DNA of 64,000 bases, taken from the NCBI RefSeq assembly GCF_014635045.1, contig NZ_BMCF01000004.1, positions 124,001 to 188,000 of the forward strand, read 5' to 3'. Each line of letters opens with the position of its first letter. The stretch's first letter is position 1. This document shows, piece after piece, positions 37,236 through 47,700 of the stretch. The notes under the pieces were generated by a model that made no database searches, was not told where the DNA came from, and saw only the letters and a list, made by a program, of their open reading frames with translations. The stretch comes from Staphylococcus nepalensis. Its GTDB lineage: Bacteria; Bacillota; Bacilli; Staphylococcales; Staphylococcaceae. The translations under genes and the position numbers were made by a program.

Positions 37236-39142
37236 TATTTAACCACCTCACTATTAATGATAAACCAATCTGTTTTATCATCGCTGTTTTTATAATTTCT
37301 GTACAATATTTCTAAATTATAATCAGATACATTTCTAACAACCCTATGCATATATCCGTTATTTTCTCCTTGTTCAACATGTATTATCCAACCCGCAACT
37401 CCTTTTTTACTATTTGGAAAGTCTATCATACGTTTGGAATCTTCAGTCGTCATGTAATAGGTTAGCCCTACAATATTTAAATCAGCTATCCGGTTAATAT
37501 GTGTAGGTACTCTTTCCCAAAACCCTGCAGTTTTCTGGGTGTAATTCCACGGTCCTATGCCGTTTCTATCTCCTTTACGAGAAACAAAACGTTCGAAAGT
37601 TAGCATATTTCTTCCATAACTGTTTCTTATTAACCTTTGCAATACGTCTCCATTAGATTGAGAAGGTTCTACTTGGAAAAACCAACCAGCGTCTCTTTGT
37701 TTTTTATCTAAAGGGAAGTCATCTATATTTTTTATATGATTCGTATATAAATAATAGTATCCTGGTGTAGTGATAGTAGATAATAGCCTCATATTTTCTG
37801 GATCTACAGGTAATGGTTTTACACGCCCTCCCGTATCAGTTAACGGGGTAGGAATGCCACGTGAATGTAATTGATCTAGTACACCACGCTGAGCAACACC
37901 ATAAATTTTATGAGTTCTATTGCCTGAACCACCTACTGAAAAACCTATTAACAGTGCTTTTCTATTTTCGTCATCATAATATATTTGTAAACCTTCTGGT
38001 TCTGAAAAATTACCTGGTACAATACCACCATCACCACCGTAATTTATTTTAACTTGATATTTTTGTTTACCTGTTTCTAAATTATAAGTTGTTAAATAAT
38101 TATCAGTTTTAATACTCGATGTACCAGTTGTCCAGTATAATGTATCTTCATCAAATCCAACACCTTGCATAGGTTGGGTTGGGTTAGTTAAATTTAATGG
38201 TAAATCTATTTTGTATAACACCTTGTTAATTCTCTTATCGATATCATCTAAATCTCTAATCTCTACATAATTTCGAGATTGCCTAGTTTCCCACTCGCTA
38301 CTAGGATATTCAACTCTGTATAAAATTTTGTTTTCCACTTCGTTTATAACTGGTGTGATATAGGGTAACTCTGGGTGGCCCGTGAATACTTCTTCCATAC
38401 CATATGTGCCATAAGCCATTTCTACATTAGGTGTATATTTAAATCGTACAACTTTATGTTTACCTTCACTATCAACAATGTGAGAATATATCCATAATTC
38501 ATCATTTATATATCGATAACCGTTATGCGTTCCATGTCCTCCATTTAAAATCAAACTACTATCAATGTATTCTCCGTTAGGTTTTAACCGAGTTAACATA
38601 TAATCTGCACCTTGTGCTTGAGTCATATAAATAATACCTGTTCGTTTATCAAACCAAAAATGTTGCATAACCGCGTTTGTTAAAGGGCTTAAATCAGTGA
38701 CATATAAAAACTCTTGTTTGTTCGGTTCAAATCTATATTCAGCATCAAGTATCGTTTTTTTAGCTTTTTCTACTTCTTCTATTGTTTCTTCTTTATCAAT
38801 TTTTGTTCTTTCTTCCCATTTGATTAGGTGCTCTTTTAACGTAGGGAAATGATTACCAAAAATATCCACTCTCGCTTGTACAATTTCATTTGCACTGTTG
38901 TTTCTGGGCGCTAAGACCAAACGATCAATTTGTGTCTGTAAGTCCTCGAATGTTTCTTTTGATGTTCTAGCACCATGTTTGATTTGTGAAGAAGTATGAG
39001 CGTTATTCTCATCTGTACGATGATAGTGAAAGTCATCTTTGATATAGTTTATATTTTCTATAATATATTTAAAATTACTAACCATCATACGTCTGTATTC
39101 TTGACCTAAGTCAATTGGAAAATTAAGATAATACATTGCCAT
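37235..39142 (-). CDS. Receptor-binding protein, phi11 Gp45-like
   Basis: A 635-residue tail-tip protein, almost the length of phi11 Gp45. The start AMYYLNFPIDLGQEYRRMMVSNF and DENNAHTSSQIKHG match the stem of that family. A coiled coil, a beta-propeller-like middle (about 150-430) and two C-terminal tower-like repeats (TTPGYYYLYTNHIKNIDDFP and GLTYYMTTEDSKRMIDFPNS) follow. Gp45 binds glycosylated wall teichoic acid, so the receptor is inferred to be the same. AAAGGGGG precedes the ATG. Confidence 0.88.
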   Translation of the reverse strand: MAMYYLNFPIDLGQEYRRMMVSNFKYIIENINYIKDDFHYHRTDENNAHTSSQIKHGARTSKETFEDLQTQIDRLVLAPRNNSANEIVQARVDIFGNHFPTLKEHLIKWEERTKIDKEETIEEVEKAKKTILDAEYRFEPNKQEFLYVTDLSPLTNAVMQHFWFDKRTGIIYMTQAQGADYMLTRLKPNGEYIDSSLILNGGHGTHNGYRYINDELWIYSHIVDSEGKHKVVRFKYTPNVEMAYGTYGMEEVFTGHPELPYITPVINEVENKILYRVEYPSSEWETRQSRNYVEIRDLDDIDKRINKVLYKIDLPLNLTNPTQPMQGVGFDEDTLYWTTGTSSIKTDNYLTTYNLETGKQKYQVKINYGGDGGIVPGNFSEPEGLQIYYDDENRKALLIGFSVGGSGNRTHKIYGVAQRGVLDQLHSRGIPTPLTDTGGRVKPLPVDPENMRLLSTITTPGYYYLYTNHIKNIDDFPLDKKQRDAGWFFQVEPSQSNGDVLQRLIRNSYGRNMLTFERFVSRKGDRNGIGPWNYTQKTAGFWERVPTHINRIADLNIVGLTYYMTTEDSKRMIDFPNSKKGVAGWIIHVEQGENNGYMHRVVRNVSDYNLEILYRNYKNSDDKTDWFIINSEVVK

Positions 39143-39338
39143 CCCCCTTTTCTAAGTTTTCTATTTTTTGATCTAATTCATACACTCTATTCAATAAATA
39201 ATAGTTATCATTTTCTAATTGTGTTATTCTATCGTTCAAATTTTCCGGTAAACCTATAACATAATCAGCGTGGGCTACAGGTATAAAAGTATTTCCTTCT
39301 TTATCTTCTAAATATCTAACTTCTGCTTCATTCGCCAA
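39123..39338 (-). CDS. Small coiled-coil tail-module protein
   Basis: A 71-residue protein with the C-terminal coiled coil NLNDRITQLENDNYYLLNRVYELDQKIENL (shown here in part). I prefer the TTG at 39338, which has AGGGAGTG upstream, to a GTG at 39347. It overlaps its neighbours at both ends. The role is unknown; it sits between Tal and the receptor-binding protein. Confidence 0.6.
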   Translation of the reverse strand: MANEAEVRYLEDKEGNTFIPVAHADYVIGLPENLNDRITQLENDNYYLLNRVYELDQKIENLEKGDGNVLS

Positions 39339-40914
39339 TGAGAACACTCCCTACAGAATCTGAATAATTACTTGTAGACACAATTTGATTTGTTCTTCTT
39401 GCTCGTTCACTTATAACAAAATTATTCATATTTTTGATTTTCATACTTTCTTGTAATTGAATTTTTAATATATCTTTGCTGGCATTGCTAAATTCAACTT
39501 CAACTGGTTTAGAGACAATCGGATGTGATTCAGTTATTTTGACCACTTTTAACTCCATGTTGTAACCCATCGGTTTGTGAATAAAACGAACTAAACTATT
39601 TTCTTTGATATCGCCACTCTGGATATAGTGTTTGTCTTCAACGCTGCCTAAATAATTAGTAGCGATTTCCACGACTGGTTCATCTTGTAATTCATTTACC
39701 AACGTATTCATTAAATCATCGTAATTTAATGCTTCGTCATCATAAACTGTAGCTGCTTCTAAATGCCCAAAGGATTCATAATTAGGTGATTTATAAGTCG
39801 CTTTAGTGTGGTACACATCCTCACCTTTTAACACTGCTGTTAAATTCAATACAGTGGATTTACTTGTCCCAACATACATACAAGGCGCTGACTTTTTATA
39901 GTCAACGCCACTTTTAGCTTTTTTAAATACTGCTTTAAATGTATGCTTACCTTTACTTAAACCACTTGCTATAATTATTTTCTCTGTTTCCGCGTTCTTG
40001 CTATAACATTCAAATTCGCCTTTGCTTTGGTTATCGATGAATACTTCTAACACGCCGCCTTTAGACATTTTCTTTAAAGTCCATTCAAGACGTTCATTTC
40101 CCCATTTGCACTCAAATTCTTTAGTATAACTTGCACCTATCTTTTCAGTTCTCCAAGTACCTTCTTTAATAAAACTACCAGAATATGTTAAATCTTTAGG
40201 TTTGATGGGACTATAATTGTTTGTCTCTGTTTTAGTTTTCTTTTTACCAAAACCTCGAATAATCGTCTTTAAATCGACTGTGTTAATCGTTACTTGAGCA
40301 TCGTCATTATTATACTTATATATAATAGGCTCATCTGAACGTTCATAAAACGTTTCTTCGTCATAAATATAAATTGTTTTGTTGTCTGCAAAGTAAATGT
40401 AACCGAATAATTCAGCACCTTCCACAAGTGCCTCTAAACCATTCTTTCCGCCTAATTCATCTAAAGGCATACGTTTGTTAAACGTACCAACGAGTTTGTA
40501 CTTAAAGCCTATTTTATTTCCTTTGAAAATATATTTAATATATTCTTCAACTGTATAATTAGGTTTATTTTTTTCATCTTCATCAGTATTCAATTCTTCG
40601 TTTTCTAAATCTTTATCTATATAGTGATGTTGAAAGTCCATAAATATATGTTTGGCTTCTACTTCGTTCTTTAATACAACTCCATCATAAATAGGCTTTG
40701 TACTTTTAATAACATAGTATTGGTCCTTCCATAACAACAACATTTCATTTGTAATCGTGTCGAAGATATCTGCATTTTCGGTAGATTTAAAAATAGTGAA
40801 ACTAATTGATCTATCGTTATTTCTTTCATACTCATATTTAAAAGATTCATAATCTAAATCTGTAAGTATTTCTCCAAATTGTTGCTTTCTATTCGTCAAT
40901 ATTAATGAGTCCAC
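39328..40914 (-). CDS. Tail-associated protein/prophage endopeptidase tail (Tal-like)
   Basis: A 528-residue baseplate hub protein. The N-terminus (LILTNRKQQFGEILTDLDYES) and body match the Prophage_tail family. Start is GTG with AGGTGAT upstream. It follows Dit by 8 bp, the standard siphophage tail-tip order. No separate lytic domain is visible. Confidence 0.88.
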   Translation of the reverse strand: MDSLILTNRKQQFGEILTDLDYESFKYEYERNNDRSISFTIFKSTENADIFDTITNEMLLLWKDQYYVIKSTKPIYDGVVLKNEVEAKHIFMDFQHHYIDKDLENEELNTDEDEKNKPNYTVEEYIKYIFKGNKIGFKYKLVGTFNKRMPLDELGGKNGLEALVEGAELFGYIYFADNKTIYIYDEETFYERSDEPIIYKYNNDDAQVTINTVDLKTIIRGFGKKKTKTETNNYSPIKPKDLTYSGSFIKEGTWRTEKIGASYTKEFECKWGNERLEWTLKKMSKGGVLEVFIDNQSKGEFECYSKNAETEKIIIASGLSKGKHTFKAVFKKAKSGVDYKKSAPCMYVGTSKSTVLNLTAVLKGEDVYHTKATYKSPNYESFGHLEAATVYDDEALNYDDLMNTLVNELQDEPVVEIATNYLGSVEDKHYIQSGDIKENSLVRFIHKPMGYNMELKVVKITESHPIVSKPVEVEFSNASKDILKIQLQESMKIKNMNNFVISERARRTNQIVSTSNYSDSVGSVLIGE

Positions 40915-40922
40915 ATAATCAC

Positions 40923-41759
40923 CTACCTATAAATAAAGTTGAAACTCCATTTAGTTTCAACCGAAATAATACTATCGTCTTCAATTTTTATGGTGTTATA
41001 TCCTGGTGCTAGTGTAATCCATTGCCAATTTGTATCAATGCCAACTCTGTTACCATCTAATATAGGATGAACACCTTGTATTGTTAATGTTTTACTTGGC
41101 GTTAGTGGCTTCTTATAAACAAATTTATCTTCTGTTGTTAGATTCCGAATAGTAATACCATTTGGTGCATCGGCTTTAATTTGAATTTGTAATTTATGTC
41201 TTAATAAAGGGTCTATCGTATCTGATGAGCCATTGTATATATCAAAATAATCACTAGTGTGTGTATACTTAATAGAATTATCAGCTCGAGCAACTGCTTC
41301 AAATTGCCAATCACCGCTTGATAAACTAAATTGGTTTGTGTCTTTTAATGATTCAGCATAACCATCTTTAACACTAAAGGTCATCTCAAAACGAGCCATT
41401 GAAAAATCTGCATAATCAGGATTTACATCTGGATTGTTCACTTTAAACTTTATACCTGGATTATCAGAAGTTACTATATAATAAGGTTTCCTTTTGAAAA
41501 ATATACTTCGTAATTTGAGCTCCATTAAGTTAATATCTACCTCATCTAAGCCATCTAAACCAAATTTAACTATTAAATTAAAAGGAGCGAATGATACTGC
41601 ACCTGGCAGCTCTCCATCCACTCCTTTTATAGTTACATTATCTTCAACCACTACAGGATAAGAGGTTTTAGATTCAAGAAAAATAAAATCATTTATATAT
41701 TCATTAATATCTTTACTTCCATCTTCATTAATTATTTTTAACCATCTACCATCTATCAT
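40923..41759 (-). CDS. Distal tail protein (Dit-like)
   Basis: A 278-residue Sipho_tail family protein. The N-terminal ring domain has SKTSYPVVVEDNVTIKGVDGELPG and LKLRSIFFKRKPYYIV; the rest is a galectin-like beta domain. It forms the hexameric hub joining tail tube and baseplate. Its ATG overlaps the tape-measure stop. Confidence 0.9.
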   Translation of the reverse strand: MIDGRWLKIINEDGSKDINEYINDFIFLESKTSYPVVVEDNVTIKGVDGELPGAVSFAPFNLIVKFGLDGLDEVDINLMELKLRSIFFKRKPYYIVTSDNPGIKFKVNNPDVNPDYADFSMARFEMTFSVKDGYAESLKDTNQFSLSSGDWQFEAVARADNSIKYTHTSDYFDIYNGSSDTIDPLLRHKLQIQIKADAPNGITIRNLTTEDKFVYKKPLTPSKTLTIQGVHPILDGNRVGIDTNWQWITLAPGYNTIKIEDDSIISVETKWSFNFIYR

Positions 41760-44700
41760 TAGTAACCCCCTTGAGTATAACTAGCCATTCTTAGGTCCTC
41801 TCCTAAAATTTGAGAAATGATATTCGCTGCATCTTTAGGTGAACCTTGTTTTTGATTACTTAACAGTTTAATAATTGTCTGTGTAAGTTTATTGTTTTGA
41901 TCATTCACTCTTACAAGCTGACTTAACATTTTCTCAATTGTTGAATTGTCATTATTAACTGTTACATTGGCTGAACCATTATCCATACCAATGTACTTCA
42001 TAGCTTGTTCTATTAAACCAACAGCTCTTGTTCTCTTCGTATGATGAAGAGGAATAATAGCTTCCGGTCTATTTTTCTCACCAATTTCAGCTACTTGATG
42101 TTTATTAACAAAGCCACCGTTTTCATATTTTCTTGGACCTGTTGGTGACCAACCACCATTCGGGTTGAATTGTGTTCGCCAATTCTTGTTGTTAAAGAAA
42201 GCGAGTAATTGATCGTAACCATTTTTAATATTGCCATGACCTTTAACTTTATAATTGTTAAATGTGCTAGGCACATATTGAAGTAGTCCTTGAGCTCTAT
42301 TGGCACCGTAGTTACCATCTTTTAAAGCAGTACTTTGAACTGCGCCTGCGTTACCACTAGATTCTGCATTGATTAACGAAATAATATTATTTAAGTCGTT
42401 ACCTCTTAACTTAACATTCATTTGTTTAGCTGCTTTTTTAATATCGCCGGACCATTGTTTAGCTGATTTGTTTGTAGATCTTAAACTCTTCAACCAATTC
42501 ATAGGATTAATTGCCGTCTCATTAGAAGGATAACCTTTCATACGCTGAATGTGTAGGTGAGGTGTAGTAGAGTTACCTGTGTTACCAGATAAACCGATCA
42601 CATCTCCTGCATTTACTCTTTGACCTTTTTTTGCAATGACTTTACTCATATGCATGTACCATTGGAACCACTTACCACCAGGCTCATCAAGTGTAATTTG
42701 GTTACCACCGCCACCGGCAACTGGTCCTGCTTGTGATATCTTACCTGCTGTTAGTGCTCTTATTTTTGTGCCTGTTGGCATACCAAAGTCTATACCATAG
42801 TGCTTACCACCATTAAACATTAAGCCACCTGTATAGTTACCGAATGTTTGAAGGATGTTATCCCATGGTAACCAACCAGCATCACCGTCCCCACCTTCAG
42901 CTTCTGTGAACCAATCTTTAACTTTTTCTACTAATGAAGATTTTAAGTTTTTATAAGCTGCTTTAACTAAATTAACGGTAGCATTATCACCACCGCCAAA
43001 GTTAATGCCCATACTATCCATGACTTTGTTGACTAATTTACCAGGATGTTTAACATAGTCCCAAACATCTCCTATTTTATCGCCCATCCATGATGCGCCG
43101 TCTTTAACTTTTTCTAAGCCTTTACTTCCTAAGTCTTTAACAGTATCTTTGGCGTCGCTACCTGCTTTTTTCACGCTATGGTAGCCATCAGATATTTTGT
43201 TACCCATATTTTTACCTGCTTTAGCTGTACCATCAAGCAAACTATCGTACCAACGTTTACTCCCTTTAGAAAAGCGAGGTATTTGAACACCTGTACCTGT
43301 TGATAAACGTTTTGGTATAATACCTTGCTCTTGAAGCTTATGTGTGTGTTTAGCGTTAATAACGCCATCGCCTTTATTTAAACCAACAATCGTATTTTTA
43401 CCTTTTGGCGCATCAATTGAACCATCTTTACGTTGAATTAACTCTTGTGTCCGTCCGCCCGGTCCATTACCTGGTCCTTTATCGTTAACCATTGCAACCG
43501 TAGGTTGTCTTAACCCACCGTTTGAATCAGTTGCTAACGATGATCCATCATAAGTACCTGTAGCTAAATGGGGTATTTTTTTTATAAGTTCGTTTTTACC
43601 CGTAATGGCTTTTGATATCTTATTAACGCCGCCAATCATACCATTCAAACCATCTACAGCTTTGTTGGCAACAGTTTTACCTAAATTGCTTGCGGCTTTA
43701 CCCATATCGGCACCAATGTCTTTAATCCATTGTAGTGTATCGCCCAGCCATTTTTTGAATCCTTTATAAACAGATTCTGCTTTCTTCCAACCTTCACCAG
43801 CAATATTACCAAAACTTGTTTTGGCTTTACCCCACATGTTACTCAAGTTAGTTTTAACAGAACCATAAGCTTGACCGAAATATTTACTTGTGCCTTTCCA
43901 CAAGGACTTGGATTTATCCCAGGCTGTGCTTGCTGCACCACTGAATTTACCTTTCGCTTGGTTATAAATACCTGTGACTTTGGTTTTGGCTTTCTCATAT
44001 GTTTCCCCGAACCATTTTTTGGTGCCATTGTAAACTGATTTAGATTTATCCCAGACTTTACCTGCAGCTTCTGTAAAATTATCGCGTGTTTTATTATAAA
44101 CTCCTGTAACTTTATCTTTTGCTGAATTGTAAGTATCACCAAACCATTTAGATGTATTTTTCCAAATACCTTTTGTTTTAGCTGTCGCAATACCTTTAGC
44201 TTCTTCGAGTTTATCACGGGTTGAACCTTTCACATTCTCCCAGGTATCAGACACGCCTTTAGTCACTTTGCCCCAAATATCGCCGGCTGTATCCCATGCT
44301 GAATACCAACCATTTTTGAATGATTGTTGGATATTTCGGCCTTTTTCACTAAACCAACCCTTGGTATTCTCCCAAGTTTCACCTAGTTTATTTGTAATCG
44401 ATGACCACAAATTGCCTCCTGTTTCAAGGGCAGAGTTCCAACCTAACTTGATGTTCGACCATATATTTTGGCCTTTTTGGGAGAACCATTCTTTGGTTTC
44501 CTCCCACTTTTCACCGAGCCAACTTGTCAATGAAGACCAAAGATTGCCTCCAATTTCAAGCGCGTCATTCCAACCTGTTTTAATATTGGACCAGATATTA
44601 TGGCCTTTTTGAGAAAACCATTCTTTCGTGTCTTCCCATTTTTCACCAAGCCAACCAGTTAAAGAGGACCAGAGATTGCCACCTGTCTCTAAAGCGTTGT

Positions 44701-47700
44701 CCCAGCCAGTTTTAATGCCAGACCAGATGTGGCCGCCTTTTTCTGAGAACCATTCTTTCGTGCTTTCCCACTTCTCAGATAACCAACCTGTTAAAGATTG
44801 CCACAAATCACCACCCGTTTCAATCGCTGTATTCCAACCATTTTTCAAACTGGACCAGAGATTGCTTCCTTTTTCAACAAACCAACCAGAAACATTTTCG
44901 TAAGTTTCACCTAACCAGCCAGTTAAAGAGTTCCAAAGATCTCCGCCAGCTCCTATAGCAATGTTCCAACCTTCTTGAAGGGCATCCCAGAATTCTTGAC
45001 CTTGTTCAGAGAACCAACCAGTGATAGTATCAAAACCACTCTTAATATCTTCGCCAGCTTCAGAAATATTTTCTTTCCAAGAAGAAACGGCATCGCCAAT
45101 ATCTTCACCTATCGCTTTAAATGGGGTAGCAATCCATTCACCGATGTTCTCAAACCAGCCATTAACAAGCTCTTTCCAATCCGTTTCTGTAAAGAAATCT
45201 TCAACTTTGCCCCAGCCTTTTTTGAAAGCTCCAATAAGTTCATCGGTTTGATTGCCTATCCAAGTGCCAATTCCAGAAGCTTGTGAACCTACATCTTGCC
45301 AAAAACTATTCCAATCATCTTTTATAAAGCTTTTAGTTTTTTTATACCATTTTTCTGAATTAGAATAAACATGGCCACTAGATAAATTTACTTCGTCTGC
45401 TATATCTTTATTATTTTTTCTAACTGATTTACGTATATCACCAGTTTTTCCCTCAGCAGTATCTATCGCATCATCATAAGCATCTTCGATTTCTCTAACT
45501 CGCTTATCGTGTTCTTTTTGATCAATCTCGCCATAAGCAAGTAAATCATCAGCTTGAACAACATCATCTTCACGTTGTTTTTTAGCTTCTTTTTTAGCTT
45601 TTTTCTCTGCTTTGACTGCATCTTTAATAGCCTCACTTGCTTGTTGTGTATCAATAGCACCTGTGTTAGCGTTCATTCTTGATAAAATAGCTTGTTGCTC
45701 TTTTTGTCCTTTCGCAATACTTTCGGTTGTGATACGATTACGTTCATCCAATTTAGCTTTTAGGTCTTTCTCTTCTTGAGCTGTAAGTTTCCCGTCGTTA
45801 AATTGTTTTAGTTCTAATTCTTCGATTTCTTGGTTTAGCTCTTCAAGTCGTTTGACTTTTTCATCAGAAGCCTCTTGGTTCTTGTCAATCATGTCTTGTT
45901 TTTCTTGAGCTGTAAAGGCTTCACTGTTTTCAAGCATATTATTCAATTCATCAGATACTTTTTTATTGCGTTTTTGAACTTGTTTTAAAGCTTCTTCTCC
46001 AGCTTTTTGAACTGATATTTCAAGTTTTTCACGCATATCGTCTGTAATTTTGCCGTGGTTTAGTTTAATATCTGATAACACACGCGTTGTATCTTCTGAA
46101 TACTTCACATATTTACCAAGTGCTTTTTCAGTTTCTTTAGAGACGCCTTTGCCTAATACTTTTGTTGTATCAGTGGCTTTATCAGAAGCTGTTCCTACTT
46201 TTTTCATAAAACTTTCAAAACTATTACCAGCTCTTTTAAGCAAATCATCGTCGTCTAAATCTTCATAACCTTTTTTAAAATTTGTAAAGAAATCATCTTT
46301 AACAGTTTTGCCCGTTTGGGAAAACCAACCACCTAACTTTTTAAGTTGATCAATGGTACCATCAGCAAATGTTTTAATAGTATCTCCTATGCCATTTACT
46401 CCGTCTCTAAACCATCCTATTTTGTCATACGCTTTTTTAAATACTGAACCTAATAACGTTATTGCAGTAAGTGCTATCCCTATAGGTCCTGTGGCAAATT
46501 TTAAGACACCTTTTCCTAAAACTTTGATACTTCCACCTAAAAATTGTGACGCTTGTCCTAACAGACCAAGTTTACCATTAGCTTTACCTGCAGATTTTCC
46601 AAAGAAGCTAAACATACCAGCTGAACCTTTTGCACTTCTACCTGATGTAATTATAGAAGTTGCAGCACCTTTATTTGCAGCAGCATTTATTGCAGCTTCT
46701 GCTGAATTTTCTGCCATTCTTCTATTTAAATGAGCATAACCAGATGTAGCACCTTGAACTGCTCTTAATAATAGACCGACTCCTAAAGTAACTGGACCGA
46801 TTGCTGCAGTTAATCCCATAAGTCCTGCTATTGCAACTTTTGCTCCTTTAGGTAATTTGTTTAAAAAATCCACGCCAGATTTCAAACCACTTACCATTCC
46901 AGATAAGGCAGGTTGGATGGTTTCAAATATTGATAAACCAAGTTCTTCTGCCGCCGAACGAAGTTCTCTTAAACTACCGCCTAAACCTTTTTCCATCGTT
47001 TTAGACATTTCTTTCGCTGAACCTTCACTACCATCAATTGCCTTACTTAACTTCTTATAGTCCTTTTCAGAAGCATTAACAATAGCCAAAGCTCCACTCA
47101 TAGCCTCTTTACCAAATATAGTACTTGCAGCAGCAGCTTGTTGGTCTTTAGATAGTCCACCTAGTTTTTCTCTTAGTTGTCCCATTACGTCGCGCATAGG
47201 CAGCATTTCTCCGCTACTATCAGTTATAGAAATACCAAGTTCTTCCATTTTTTCTTTCATAGCTTTAGTAGGTTTAGCTAGATTAGTAAACATTGTACGG
47301 AGTGCTGTACCAGCTTTTTGACCTTTCACACCAGCATTACTCATTAAACCAATTGCTACAGAAGTATCTTCAATACTGTATCCTAAAGCGCCAGCTACTG
47401 GGGCAGCATATTTAAATCCTTCACCCATCATTTGAACATTTGTGTTTGCATTTGCACTAGCAGAAGCTAACACATCTGCAAAATGCCCACTATCTTTTGC
47501 TTCAAGTCCAAAAGCTGTCAAACCATCTGTAACAATATCTGAAACTGCACCTAATTCTTCACCAGATGCAGCAGCTAAATTCATAATGCCCGGTAAACCT
47601 TTAATCATATCTTGCGACTTCCAACCCGCCATTGCCATGTAATTCATAGCTTCAGCGCTATCAGAGGCACTAAATTTAGTAGTAGCTCCCATTTCACGGG

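Noticed and set aside
44268..47060. Several plus-strand frames of 60-130 codons antisense to the tape measure gene
   Set aside because: They are shadows of a repetitive, biased coding sequence; none has a ribosome binding site or recognisable motif.
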